Assembly: GCA_965267505.1 (NCBI GenBank)
Contig: OZ254081.1
Span: 2,542,001-2,606,000, forward strand
DNA length: 64,000 bases
Reading direction: 5' to 3'
Origin: JANQHS01 sp965267505
GTDB lineage: Bacteria; Bacteroidota; Bacteroidia; Cytophagales; CCMP332
Shown: in pieces, positions 55,585 through 63,813 of the stretch
How the letters are laid out: every line of letters begins with the position of its first letter
How positions within the stretch are numbered: the first letter of the stretch is position 1
Position numbers and translations under genes: made by a program
The notes under the pieces: generated by a model
The model's input: the letters and a program-made list of their open reading frames with translations, nothing else
Told to the model about the DNA's origin: nothing
Database searches by the model: none

Positions 55585-56523
55585 ATGAAGAGGATATTAT
55601 TTAATGCTTTAGTTGTTCTCTTTTCAGGCCTTATTTTCTCCTGCGAGAAGGATATTTTTCCGGAACTGGAAACGGCGGAACCACAATTTTTGGTGGATGC
55701 ATTCATCACTGACCTTCCGGCAGTTCAAAAAATAAGGTTAGCCCAATCCTTACCCTATTATCAAGCAGAGACCTTACCGCCTTTAAGGAATGCAACTGTA
55801 AGCATTACTGATGACCAGGGTAAGCGATATGATTTTATTGAAGGCTCTGAAGTTGGAACCTATGAATGGACCCCGACGGTCGCTGATCCTGTTTTTGGAG
55901 AAGTAGGAAGGACCTATACCCTTGAGATCATTTCTGGAAACACTACAGTAAATTCAACCGTATCCATGGGCAGAGTTCCCGATGTTGATACGGTAATATT
56001 TGCATATGAGGAGGAAAGCCCTTTTAATGCAGAGGGTTACACTGCTGAATTCTTTGCGGTTGATCCAGTAGGGCCTGGAGACACTTATTGGATAAAAACC
56101 TTTAAGAATAATGAATACCTGAACCTACCCAGTGAGATAAATGTGGCTTACGATGCCGCATTTTCGGCTGGAGGAAATGTAGATGGGACAACCTTCATTT
56201 TACCTATTCGGCGTTCGGTAAACCCTCAGGATGTAGATGAAGATGGTAACCTTTTAAAAGCCTATGAGCCGGATGATTCAATTAGAGTGGAAATCCATTC
56301 TATCAGCAATTTGGCTTTCGACTTTTTCCTTCAAATGCAGGAACAGATCGACCGGCCAGGTGGATTTGGAGAATTGTTTGCAGTTCCATTAGCAAACTTG
56401 CCTACCAACCTTCAGGCTACTGGGCCGTTTGAAAACAGGGTTGTTGGGTTTTTCAATGTTGCTGCCGTCAGTTCAAAATCGAATTGGCTGGACCCAAATA
56501 ACCTTCCTCCAAGGGGAAATTAA
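55585..56523 (+). CDS. DUF4249 domain lipoprotein
   Basis: This 312-residue protein has a lipobox LIFSC (Cys20) followed by the DUF4249 pattern: EPQFLVDAFITDLPAVQKIR, NATVSITDDQGKRYDFIEG, YTLEIISGNTTVNSTVSMG, and a C-terminal GPFENRVVGFFNVAAVSS. The family is confined to Bacteroidota and sits at the cell surface next to a matching receptor. It probably captures the ligand for the receptor just upstream (2-base gap). Confidence 0.9.
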   Translation: MKRILFNALVVLFSGLIFSCEKDIFPELETAEPQFLVDAFITDLPAVQKIRLAQSLPYYQAETLPPLRNATVSITDDQGKRYDFIEGSEVGTYEWTPTVADPVFGEVGRTYTLEIISGNTTVNSTVSMGRVPDVDTVIFAYEEESPFNAEGYTAEFFAVDPVGPGDTYWIKTFKNNEYLNLPSEINVAYDAAFSAGGNVDGTTFILPIRRSVNPQDVDEDGNLLKAYEPDDSIRVEIHSISNLAFDFFLQMQEQIDRPGGFGELFAVPLANLPTNLQATGPFENRVVGFFNVAAVSSKSNWLDPNNLPPRGN

Positions 56524-56551
56524 GGGCCGGAATAAACCAACCCCTTCTATT

Positions 56552-56974
56552 CTAGTTTTCTGACAGGACCAGGTTTTCTATTCCCTGGATTCCTATTTTT
56601 CCTGACATTTCAAGCATTTGGAGGGCTTCGTCTTCATTGGACTCTTCCACATCGAAATTCCAATTCCATTCAACTTTGGCCTTTCCCTCTTGAGTTCCAT
56701 GAACCCTCATTTGACCCACAATATTCTCAACAGGCATTAAATGTTGCCTGGGGATCTCATAATCAAACACCTTGTTTTCATGATCCACCCCAAGGATGTT
56801 TTCTATGAAATCCCCCGTTTCAGTACTGCAAATTCTTTGGTTACCTTCAACTCTGCTATTGGTAATCAAGGGCTGCAACCAGTTTTCTACCCCGCTTACC
56901 GCTCCAATCACCTCCCAGGCTTGAGATGGACTCACATTTATTGTTTGAACGACAGTTTGCTTTGATCTTTTCAT
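56552..56974 (-). CDS. SRPBCC-family protein (START-like fold)
   Basis: This is a 140-residue cytoplasmic protein. The helix-grip pattern is visible: INVSPSQAWEVIGAVSGVENW at the N-terminus, a beta-sheet with KVFDYEIPRQHLMPV and KAKVEWNWNFDVEE, and a long C-terminal helix. Such proteins bind small hydrophobic ligands or act as polyketide-cyclase-like enzymes. It appears to be a single-gene unit. Function is unknown. Confidence 0.85.
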   Translation of the reverse strand: MKRSKQTVVQTINVSPSQAWEVIGAVSGVENWLQPLITNSRVEGNQRICSTETGDFIENILGVDHENKVFDYEIPRQHLMPVENIVGQMRVHGTQEGKAKVEWNWNFDVEESNEDEALQMLEMSGKIGIQGIENLVLSEN

Positions 56975-57053
56975 GACGTTTTGTTTTTTTCAAAGGTCCA
57001 CTGCTTTCCGGTCCTGAATTTGTGGGACTGGATCAATTATTTTTGAATTTGGA

Positions 57054-57644
57054 CTACCTGTATTTATCGTTCAAACCGACACCTGAAATGATCATAGGGA
57101 TAATTTTTTCCAGCCTTTTTTGTTTGGTTTCATCCCTTTTTGCCGTATCAATGTATTCGACGTATTCCCTTTGCTTTGAAAGGCTTAAGCTCGAAAAACT
57201 TTGGTTGAGATTAGAGTTTATAGAGAGCTCTTCTTTTAATAGAACTGGAATTTCTAGAGGGAGATCCTTTCTGGGCTTAATCTCCAAACCTCCCTGAAAA
57301 TTCTTTATGCTTTCGGATACATATTCCTTAAGAATAGAAGCGTCGAACTCCAAATTACTCTTGATCCGCCATTGTCTTAGGGCTTGAGTTTTTCCTTCCT
57401 GGGCATTGATCAATTTTTTATAAGGATCCTTTAGCAATGCACCCTGATGAAACCATACAGATGTAAATTCCTTAAAGGCTCCAAGCCCTACAAGATTTTT
57501 TCCCTGATAGGTATAAGCAGGAGCCCCCCATTTTACTGTTTCTTCCAGCTCTGTGCCATTTAGAATATTCCTGATCTCTAGCAGGATTTCTTTCCACTGA
57601 GGATTGGCCTGGATGTAGTCATCTACATTATTGTAGCGTTTCAA
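57054..57644 (-). CDS. DUF1801 / YdeI-like protein
   Basis: This is a 196-residue protein. The N-terminal half is DUF1801-like (YIQANPQWKEILLEIRNIL, ETVKWGAPAYTYQGKNLVGL, EFTSVWFHQGALL). The C-terminal half resembles the YdeI/OmpD-associated helical region (LKEELSINSNLNQSFSSLSLSKQREYVEYI, with the final KRLEKIIPMI). The start is TTG 57644, 16 bases inside the preceding DinB gene. Members of this group are small stress or bacteriocin-protection proteins, poorly characterised. Confidence 0.8.
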   Translation of the reverse strand: MKRYNNVDDYIQANPQWKEILLEIRNILNGTELEETVKWGAPAYTYQGKNLVGLGAFKEFTSVWFHQGALLKDPYKKLINAQEGKTQALRQWRIKSNLEFDASILKEYVSESIKNFQGGLEIKPRKDLPLEIPVLLKEELSINSNLNQSFSSLSLSKQREYVEYIDTAKRDETKQKRLEKIIPMIISGVGLNDKYR

Positions 57645-58227
57645 TTGCTTTTTCTTTTTCCTTCGTTTCGATCAAACTGGCTTTGAAGATCCTTTCTGCC
57701 TGGTCGAAATGACGACTGCTATGATTTATCACAAAACGGAAGGTGTCACCTAACTTGAAGCTAATGAATTTTAGGGTCGTTTTTGATCTGATTTTGTTCA
57801 AATTAACAGATTTGGCTTTCTCTAAAAGATCTATCCAGCTTTCCTGTTGCTTGAAAAAACGGGCAAATACCGTTTCGAAATCCAATTCCAATAATTCAGG
57901 ATCCTTATCCTTGAAGGTCTTCATTTTACGGATCTTTCCATTTTTTGGAAGCATAGAGTTCGCAGAATAATTTCCAAACCATCCGCTTTTGAATTCATTA
58001 TTCCTGCTATCTGGATTAGAATTTATTATCGCATTCTGAATCTCAGGTATATAGAAATCCCCGTACAGATTTAAGTGTTCAAGGCAATCGCTTATGCTCC
58101 ATTTCTCACCTTTTGGAACATGATTGCATACATTTTTTCCCTGCTCATAGAAGTGTTTGGCTTTTTGGTTTCCCTTTTTGATCTCTTCAATGAGTTCATT
58201 CAGCAATTGGTGACTTTTGATCTTCAT
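57628..58227 (-). CDS. DinB-family protein
   Basis: This 199-residue helical protein has the DinB pattern: the KWSISDCLEHLNLYGDFYI helix with the first metal-ligand His, and FVINHSSRHFDQAERIF near the C-terminus with the second pair. The central segment is longer than in the DinB protein at 46284 and they are only distantly related. It overlaps the downstream DUF1801-like gene. The enzyme activity is unknown. Confidence 0.75.
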   Translation of the reverse strand: MKIKSHQLLNELIEEIKKGNQKAKHFYEQGKNVCNHVPKGEKWSISDCLEHLNLYGDFYIPEIQNAIINSNPDSRNNEFKSGWFGNYSANSMLPKNGKIRKMKTFKDKDPELLELDFETVFARFFKQQESWIDLLEKAKSVNLNKIRSKTTLKFISFKLGDTFRFVINHSSRHFDQAERIFKASLIETKEKEKAIETLQ

Positions 58228-58268
58228 TTTGATTTTTTCTTCAAAATTGCTGCAGCTATTTCTCCTAA

Positions 58269-58850
58269 TTATTGATCCAGATCAATACTTCTTAATCTAC
58301 TCAGGGTTTCAGGGGTCATACGAAGATAGGAGGCAATGTATTTGGCTGGGATCTCCTGAAAAAGCCTGGGACTTCTTTGCATGACCCGATTGAATCTTTC
58401 CATGGGAGATTGAGTCAAAAGATCGATCTCTCTTTCCTGTTGTTGCCTTATGAGATCCATAAGGATTTGCATGAATGTCTCCTTAAAATCAGGATCTTCT
58501 TCGACCTTATTGAAAAATTCCTCTCTGCTTATACGAATGAGCTCCGCTTTTTTAATTGCCTGAATGAATAATTCCGTCGGCCTTTGATTAAAGAAGGAGG
58601 GTAGGGCAGTGATCACCTCTCCAGAGTAGCCAAATCTAATGGTATGTTCCTCATGTTCTGAAACATAAAAGATCCGAAATGTGCCGGAGAGGATCAGATA
58701 GGCATATTTTTCTTTTTCTCCACTTCTTATCAGGAAATCACCTCTACTAAGGGAGATCTTTTTGTCCTTCCCACCATCTTGCTTGAATTGCTCAATTAGG
58801 TAAGCCAGATCCGCCAAAACAAAGTTTTTTGGAAAGATGGACAAATCCAT
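58269..58850 (-). CDS. Crp/Fnr-family regulator
   Basis: This is a 193-residue protein from ATG 58850; a longer frame to 59000 overlaps the divergent padR gene and lacks domain sense. The N-terminal cyclic-nucleotide-binding-like domain has the ISLSRGDFLIRSGEKEKYAY strand pattern and FRIFYVSEHEEHTIRFGYSG. The C-terminal winged helix is IPAKYIASYLRMTPETLSRL. It is likely a transcription factor responding to an unknown effector, and controls genes in this divergent region or elsewhere. Confidence 0.85.
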   Translation of the reverse strand: MDLSIFPKNFVLADLAYLIEQFKQDGGKDKKISLSRGDFLIRSGEKEKYAYLILSGTFRIFYVSEHEEHTIRFGYSGEVITALPSFFNQRPTELFIQAIKKAELIRISREEFFNKVEEDPDFKETFMQILMDLIRQQQEREIDLLTQSPMERFNRVMQRSPRLFQEIPAKYIASYLRMTPETLSRLRSIDLDQ

Positions 58851-58873
58851 TTTGAAATAAAAACCAGTAGCAA

Positions 58874-58905
58874 TTTGATTTATTATACAAATGTTAATAA
58901 TATTG
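58874..58905 (+). promoter_or_regulatory. Candidate promoter of the padR-permease operon
   Basis: TTTG (58874-58877) is followed after exactly 20 bases by TAATATTG (58898-58905), a one-mismatch TAnnTTTG box. This fits the Bacteroidota -33/-7 arrangement. It ends 29 bases before the padR ATG at 58935 and overlaps one copy of a direct repeat. Confidence 0.5.
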
Positions 58906-58934
58906 AATCTATATTTTAAACAAATATTAATTAA
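58887..58934. promoter_or_regulatory. Direct-repeat operator candidate in the crp/padR divergent region
   Basis: ACAAATGTTAATAA (58887-58900) and ACAAATATTAATTA (58920-58933) are a 14-base near-identical pair starting 33 bases apart, about three helical turns. The first covers the -7 region and the second reaches the padR ATG, positions expected for an autoregulator. The surrounding AT-rich sequence also has AATAT (58899-58903) facing ATATT (58911-58915). Confidence 0.4.
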
Positions 58935-59264
58935 ATGGAATCGCTTGGTTCTTTGGAAGAGATCGTATTGATGATCCTTATCAAAAGGGAAAGATCCCAT
59001 GGAGTTGAGATCATCGAGGAGTACGAATCGGTATTAAAGAAAACTGTGTCATTGCCTGCAATACATGTTGTTTTAAAAAGGCTTGAGAAGAAGGGTTGGG
59101 TAGAATCGAAATTCGGAGAGCCAACAGCAGAAAGGGGAGGAAGAAGGAAAAGGATCTATTGGGCCACTAAGGATGGGTATTCTGTAGTTAAACAGGTACA
59201 AGAGGCAAAGGCTCAGTTATGGTCTTCCATTACAAAACACTCATTACAATATGTCAGCATCTAG
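58935..59264 (+). CDS. PadR-family transcriptional regulator
   Basis: This 109-residue winged-helix protein has the PadR fold pattern: SLGSLEEIVLMILIKRERSH at the N-terminus, then the recognition region LPAIHVVLKRLEKKGWVESK and GRRKRIYWATKDGYSVVKQV. It lacks the long C-terminal dimerisation helix of larger PadRs. Its end overlaps the permease start by 14 bases, so it probably regulates that gene and itself. Confidence 0.92.
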   Translation: MESLGSLEEIVLMILIKRERSHGVEIIEEYESVLKKTVSLPAIHVVLKRLEKKGWVESKFGEPTAERGGRRKRIYWATKDGYSVVKQVQEAKAQLWSSITKHSLQYVSI

Positions 59265-61821
59265 GCTCAGAAACTGGCAGATCTGGTTCCTTTCAAAGAT
59301 TCTTGATCAGGACAAGTGTGAAGAAATACTAGGGGACCTGGAAGAAAGTCTAAGTTGGTGGTCATCAGAGTTGGGGGAAAGAAAGGCAAGGAAAAGGGTC
59401 TTTTGGCAAGTATTGAAATGCATTCGCCTTATAAGCTTAAAAGAAGGAAAGACCGCAAATACCTCATTTATTCTTTGGCTAAGTTATTTCAGAACTGGTT
59501 TCCGATTTCTATGGAAAACCAGAACCTATTCATCAATAAATATTGCAGGCCTAGGCTTCGGAATTGCTTCCGCACTTTTTGCTATTCTGTTTATTACAGA
59601 TCAATACTCATTCGATCGTTTCCATTCAAGATCTGATAATTTATATCGCCTTGCAATGGAATTAAAGGTTCCGGGACAAACAGAATTGATCGGAGGAGCT
59701 TCTTACATAATGGGGGATGTTTATAAAGAAAAGATTCCCGGAATTGCGGCAACCTCAAGACTTAAATCAGGATCCGGGATTTTGATTAACAAGGAAGTCA
59801 ACTCAGAGCAATACCTTCATTTTTCCGATCCCTCCTTGTTCGAAATGTTTGATTTTGAATGGATAATTGGTGGTTTTGAATCGTTTGGGCAACCAAATCA
59901 AGTTGTTGTATCTAATTCATTTTTCGATGAGATCGGGAAGAAGGATCAATTGGATTTTAATCTGGGTGGGAAAAATATTCGACTGAGAATAATTGGGGTT
60001 TTTAAGGATTACCCTCTGAATTCCACCTTTAAACCAGAGCTGATCCTTCCTATTGCTAACTGGAAGGAAACGGTCCATGAAAGGAGGACAAAAACCTGGC
60101 TTGACATCAATATGAACCTCATAGTTCTAACAAAGCCAAATACAGATATAAAGAATCTTGACGAGCAACTTAACAGGGTCTATGCTACCCAAAATGAGGA
60201 AAAGGATGAATTAGAAGCCTGGTTCTTTCTTCAGCCTTATACCGACGTACATTCAAATACCAGCATATATACTGGCAATGGACTTTCACCTACCATTTCC
60301 AAGGAGATCCTATGGGTGGTTTCCATAGTAGGGATCCTTTGTTTGTTTATCTCCAGTTTGAATTACAGCAATTTTTCCATCGGGCATTTTTTGTCAAGAA
60401 GTAAGGAGGTTGGTGTTAGGAAGATCCTGGGAGCAAGAAATCACTTCGTTTGGCAACAATTCTTTATTGAGACACTTATCTCTTCTTTCTTAGCTCTTCT
60501 TATTGCTTTTGCGCTTGCGGTCTTCTTCCTCCCGCTATTTTCTGAGTTTGTTTCAGTGCCCTATGGCCTATCCGATCTTTTTCAGATCAAGTTTCTCCTG
60601 GGAGTCTTCCTGGTGCTTTTACTTTCAACTTTCTTATCCGGATCCTATCCATCCTTGATTCTATCCCGGTTTAGAACAGTTGATACCCTAAAGGGGCCAC
60701 AGAAGATCGGTGGAAAGAGTTTGGCAAGCAGAATATTTCTCAGCTCCCAATTGGGTCTGGCGATCTTTCTGATCATTGGAACCATTTCTATTAATCAACA
60801 ATTGAATTTCCTTCTTGATTTTGATCTGGGCTATGAAGATCAAAGAATCATTTCGATCGAACTTCCTCGAACCGAAGATGAAAAGGTAGAAAGGTTTAAA
60901 AATGAGATCTCAAAGGTGCCGGGAATAACTTTAGTTACTGCCAATTCCGGGTACAATGGAACGGGATTGACTGGGGATCTCAGTGAAAAGGGCAGGGTTA
61001 GGCATATTCATGTTGATCCGGATTTTGTTTCTCTATTGGGTTTAGAAATATTGGAAGGAAGGGAATTCAATCCTGATCTATCAAGTGATAGAACTAATGC
61101 GGTGATCATAAATGAGACCTTGAAGAATATGTTGGAAAAGGAAAATGTGATCGGAGAAACCCTTCCCTTTAGTTATGGAGATCTTGAGGACCCCAAGATC
61201 ATAGGGGTTGTTAAGAATTACTTCTTCAATTCACCAAAATTTGATCACAGCCCACTGGTTATGTACCTGAGCCCTCAGTATCCCTTTCAGGAAGTTCTGG
61301 TGAAATTCTCTTCCAGTTATTCTGGAAATGATTTCTTACAGGTCGAGAAAGTTTGGAATGAAACCTTTTTTCCCAATCCTTTTGAATATTCCTGGCTTGA
61401 GGATGATAGAAGGAGGAGACTAAAATCAGAGGCTCAAATGAGGAATGTAGCAGTCGGGGGTGCACTAATTGCAATTCTACTGGTGGTTTTTGGTCTTACC
61501 AGTGTGTTGGGTTCCTATGTGCAGCAAAGAATGAAGGAGATTGTTATTAGAAAGATCAGCGGCTCAAGGCTAAGTGATATCTTCTTACTTTTTTCAAGAA
61601 GGTTTTGGTATTGGCTCATCCTCGGATTCCTTATTGGTAGTTGGCCAGCTTATTTTTTCTTGTCGAATTGGTTGAATGATTATCCATTGAGGATAGAGCT
61701 TGAATATTGGATAGCTTTGCTGGCTTTGGGGATCTGTTTCGGGATCTTTCTTATCACCCTGATCTTCCAACTTTTGAAGGTGAGAAATTTAAACCCCGTT
61801 TATTTCCTCAAGGAAGACTAA
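59251..61821 (+). CDS. FtsX/MacB-type permease with N-terminal prefix domain
   Basis: This is an 856-residue membrane protein. Residues 1-85 form a soluble helical prefix (WQIWFLSKILDQDKCEEILG, SWWSSELGERKARKR) resembling the permease prefix domain typical of PadR-linked permeases in Bacteroidota. The rest contains two FtsX units with MacB-like periplasmic domains. Motifs are SRSKEVGVRKILGARNHFVW and QQRMKEIVIRKISGSRLSDI. No ATPase gene is adjacent, so it must pair with one elsewhere or act without it. The stop is 8 bases before the VOC gene. Confidence 0.9.
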   Translation: MSASRLRNWQIWFLSKILDQDKCEEILGDLEESLSWWSSELGERKARKRVFWQVLKCIRLISLKEGKTANTSFILWLSYFRTGFRFLWKTRTYSSINIAGLGFGIASALFAILFITDQYSFDRFHSRSDNLYRLAMELKVPGQTELIGGASYIMGDVYKEKIPGIAATSRLKSGSGILINKEVNSEQYLHFSDPSLFEMFDFEWIIGGFESFGQPNQVVVSNSFFDEIGKKDQLDFNLGGKNIRLRIIGVFKDYPLNSTFKPELILPIANWKETVHERRTKTWLDINMNLIVLTKPNTDIKNLDEQLNRVYATQNEEKDELEAWFFLQPYTDVHSNTSIYTGNGLSPTISKEILWVVSIVGILCLFISSLNYSNFSIGHFLSRSKEVGVRKILGARNHFVWQQFFIETLISSFLALLIAFALAVFFLPLFSEFVSVPYGLSDLFQIKFLLGVFLVLLLSTFLSGSYPSLILSRFRTVDTLKGPQKIGGKSLASRIFLSSQLGLAIFLIIGTISINQQLNFLLDFDLGYEDQRIISIELPRTEDEKVERFKNEISKVPGITLVTANSGYNGTGLTGDLSEKGRVRHIHVDPDFVSLLGLEILEGREFNPDLSSDRTNAVIINETLKNMLEKENVIGETLPFSYGDLEDPKIIGVVKNYFFNSPKFDHSPLVMYLSPQYPFQEVLVKFSSSYSGNDFLQVEKVWNETFFPNPFEYSWLEDDRRRRLKSEAQMRNVAVGGALIAILLVVFGLTSVLGSYVQQRMKEIVIRKISGSRLSDIFLLFSRRFWYWLILGFLIGSWPAYFFLSNWLNDYPLRIELEYWIALLALGICFGIFLITLIFQLLKVRNLNPVYFLKED

Positions 61822-61829
61822 ATTTCCTT

Positions 61830-62237
61830 ATGGAAAACAAAAACCCTTTTGAAGGATCTGAGCTGACCTCGATCCTGGTTGTTTCTAACATTTCAGTCTC
61901 AAAGAAATTTTATGTTGATGTACTGGGTGCAGAGATCTTTAGAGAATATGGAGGAAGTTCTTTGGTCCTAAAATTTCTGGGAAATTGGATCTTGCTAGTT
62001 ACAGGTGGCGAGCCAACAGAGGATAAGCCTGATATTGAATTCTCAGCTGATACACCCAATACTAAAGTGGATCATTCCTTTACCATCAGGGTTAAAAATT
62101 GTAGGCGATCCTATGACCTACTTGTTGAAAAAGGAGTGGAATTCCTTACCCCTCCATATGACTGGGGAGAAGAAATAAGATGTTTTTTCCGTGACCCCGA
62201 TGGCCATTTATTTGAGATCAGCGAGTACAAAGGGTAA
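61830..62237 (+). CDS. VOC-family (glyoxalase/bleomycin-resistance-like) protein
   Basis: This is a 135-residue protein from ATG 61830; the frame open from 61707 lies over the permease and is not used. The pattern is that of a single vicinal oxygen chelate domain: LTSILVVSNISVSKKFYVDV, a central sheet, DHSFTIRVKNCRRSYDLLVE, then CFFRDPDGHLFEISEY, whose Asp/His/Glu residues are metal-ligand positions. The substrate is unknown. Its stop directly abuts the convergent methyltransferase gene. Confidence 0.85.
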   Translation: MENKNPFEGSELTSILVVSNISVSKKFYVDVLGAEIFREYGGSSLVLKFLGNWILLVTGGEPTEDKPDIEFSADTPNTKVDHSFTIRVKNCRRSYDLLVEKGVEFLTPPYDWGEEIRCFFRDPDGHLFEISEYKG

Positions 62238-63017
62238 TTACCTTCCGTAGTAAATACTAGGCAATCCAAATATCCTTAGAACCTTGTTTAAGGATTTTAT
62301 GAAGATCCTGAAAGCCTTATTTATTGCTCTCTGAAAAAGTGGCTTTGCAACAAAAGGACTTTCAAAACTTGGTTTTCCGATCCTTGCGCTTTCAGGTTTG
62401 GTCCTTGGCGATTTTTCGACTACAACCATTGAAGTGTAGTAGTGAACAGAATTTATTGACTTTGAAATATTATCAACCTTAAACCCTGATTCCTCAGAGA
62501 ACCAACCATGCAATTGATCGATCCATCTCTTGGAGTACTCAATAAAGGTTCCGGGTCTACGATTTCCACCGCCGTATTCAAGAAAGTAGGAGGTATGAAG
62601 GTCTTCGCACAAAAAAAGACCCTCGGGTTTTACATGATCAAAAAGTTCTTCAAAGGTTACGATCTGCTGGCGCATGGTATGGCCGCCATCATCCAATAGG
62701 ATGTCTACTCTGGGAATTTTGGATTTTAGGTCTCTCAAAAATTTCCTGTCTGACTGTGAGCCGATATAGATCTCAATATTGTCTTCTTCTAATTCTTTGC
62801 AACGAGGATCTATGTCTACCCCAATGATCTTGGCTTGTGGGCCAAAGTAATCCTTCCACATTTGTAGGCTCCCACCCTGGAAAACTCCGATCTCCATAAA
62901 GGTGATCTCCTTACCCCTGTACTGAGAAAAGTATCGATCGTAGATATCGAAATAGTGATAGAACTTATGAATCTGCCTCTTCTCGTTCGCCCTGAAATAC
63001 TTCTCTAGATGGTTCAT
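62238..63017 (-). CDS. SAM-dependent methyltransferase, MycE/CmcI-like class
   Basis: This is a 259-residue protein. The SAM motif is EIGVFQGGSLQMWKDYFGP (about 42-60), then IIGVDIDPRCKEL and VDILLDDGGHTMRQQ, which carries the acidic metal and catalytic residues typical of MycE-like macrolide or cephalosporin-hydroxylase-type enzymes. LEYGGGNRRPGTFIEYSKRW follows. The C-terminal 40 residues are basic and helical (INKAFRIFIKSLNKVLRIF), possibly membrane-associating. No biosynthetic cluster is adjacent. Confidence 0.85.
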   Translation of the reverse strand: MNHLEKYFRANEKRQIHKFYHYFDIYDRYFSQYRGKEITFMEIGVFQGGSLQMWKDYFGPQAKIIGVDIDPRCKELEEDNIEIYIGSQSDRKFLRDLKSKIPRVDILLDDGGHTMRQQIVTFEELFDHVKPEGLFLCEDLHTSYFLEYGGGNRRPGTFIEYSKRWIDQLHGWFSEESGFKVDNISKSINSVHYYTSMVVVEKSPRTKPESARIGKPSFESPFVAKPLFQRAINKAFRIFIKSLNKVLRIFGLPSIYYGR

Positions 63018-63051
63018 TTGGCAAATCTATTTGAATATGATTAATGGGAAC

Positions 63052-63080
63052 AAAAAAACCCCGAGGCTCACACCCCGGGG
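63052..63080 (-). terminator. Intrinsic terminator behind the yceI-like gene
   Basis: On the minus strand an 8-base-pair stem CCCCGGGG / CCTCGGGG (one G-T pair) with a 6-base loop TGTGAG is followed by seven T. It lies 30 bases beyond the yceI-type stop (63110) and 35 bases before the methyltransferase start, so it separates the two minus-strand genes. Confidence 0.85.
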
Positions 63081-63109
63081 CTAACTAACCGATTGTATAT
63101 GTATTTGAA

Positions 63110-63724
63110 CTAATTGCTCTTTTTGGCATGTAGGTCTATATCCATTTTGAATTCACCATCCAAAACCGCGTTTTCTATGCTCCAACCATACATTACCTGA
63201 TATTGTGATCTTTCAATCTTAAAACTCGCCTTCGCATTGATCCATCCTTCATTTCCCTCAATGATATCTGCCTCAAATTCCAAAGGCTTAGTTATACCTC
63301 TTATGGTCAGGTCCGACAATATTTTGTATTTACCTTCTCCTTTTTCTTTTGCGTTTTTTATTACCAGCTGCGCTTCAGGGTATTTTTCAACATTGAAAAA
63401 GTCGTCTGATTTTAAATGATTGACAAGCTTGTCCCTTTTTCCACCTTCTGGCAAGTCTTCATTTGAAATGGTCATCATATCAATAACAAATGATCCGCCT
63501 GATAACTTACCCTTACTAAAGCCGAGTTCCCCCGATTTGATCATAACTTTTCCGGTATGTTCGTACGACTTGGCCAAGTGATATCCTGTCCAGGAAAGAG
63601 AGGATTTCTCAGCGGAAACCATGTAGTTATCTGCAGGAGGAGCAAATGCAAATAATGCCACTCCAAGAATTCCCAATACGGCTAAAAGCCGAATCTTTAA
63701 CGATGTAGATTTATTCTTTTCCAT
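63110..63724 (-). CDS. YceI-family periplasmic lipid-binding protein
   Basis: I use ATG 63724 (204 residues); a TTG at 63742 would add six residues. The signal peptide runs to FAFAPPA (about residue 31). The mature part has the YceI lipocalin-like pattern: YMVSAEKSSLSWTGYHLAKS, HLKSDDFFNVEKYPEAQLVI, ILSDLTIRGITKPLEFEADI. The family binds polyisoprenoid or other amphiphiles in the periplasm. It ends at a strong terminator and is probably a single-gene unit. Confidence 0.93.
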   Translation of the reverse strand: MEKNKSTSLKIRLLAVLGILGVALFAFAPPADNYMVSAEKSSLSWTGYHLAKSYEHTGKVMIKSGELGFSKGKLSGGSFVIDMMTISNEDLPEGGKRDKLVNHLKSDDFFNVEKYPEAQLVIKNAKEKGEGKYKILSDLTIRGITKPLEFEADIIEGNEGWINAKASFKIERSQYQVMYGWSIENAVLDGEFKMDIDLHAKKSN

Positions 63725-63813
63725 TTTTCTCAAATAATACAAGCCTTATAACAAGGTCCATGCCGAAGTGTTCATTTTTAGGAACTATTGATCGGCTTAT
63801 GTCTTGTAGGCGA

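Noticed and set aside
58851..59000. N-terminal extension of the Crp/Fnr-type gene
   Set aside because: The longer frame runs into the divergent padR gene and adds a non-homologous stretch; ATG 58850 gives the normal length.
61707..61829. N-terminal extension of the VOC-family gene
   Set aside because: It overlaps the permease end; the VOC domain begins right after ATG 61830.
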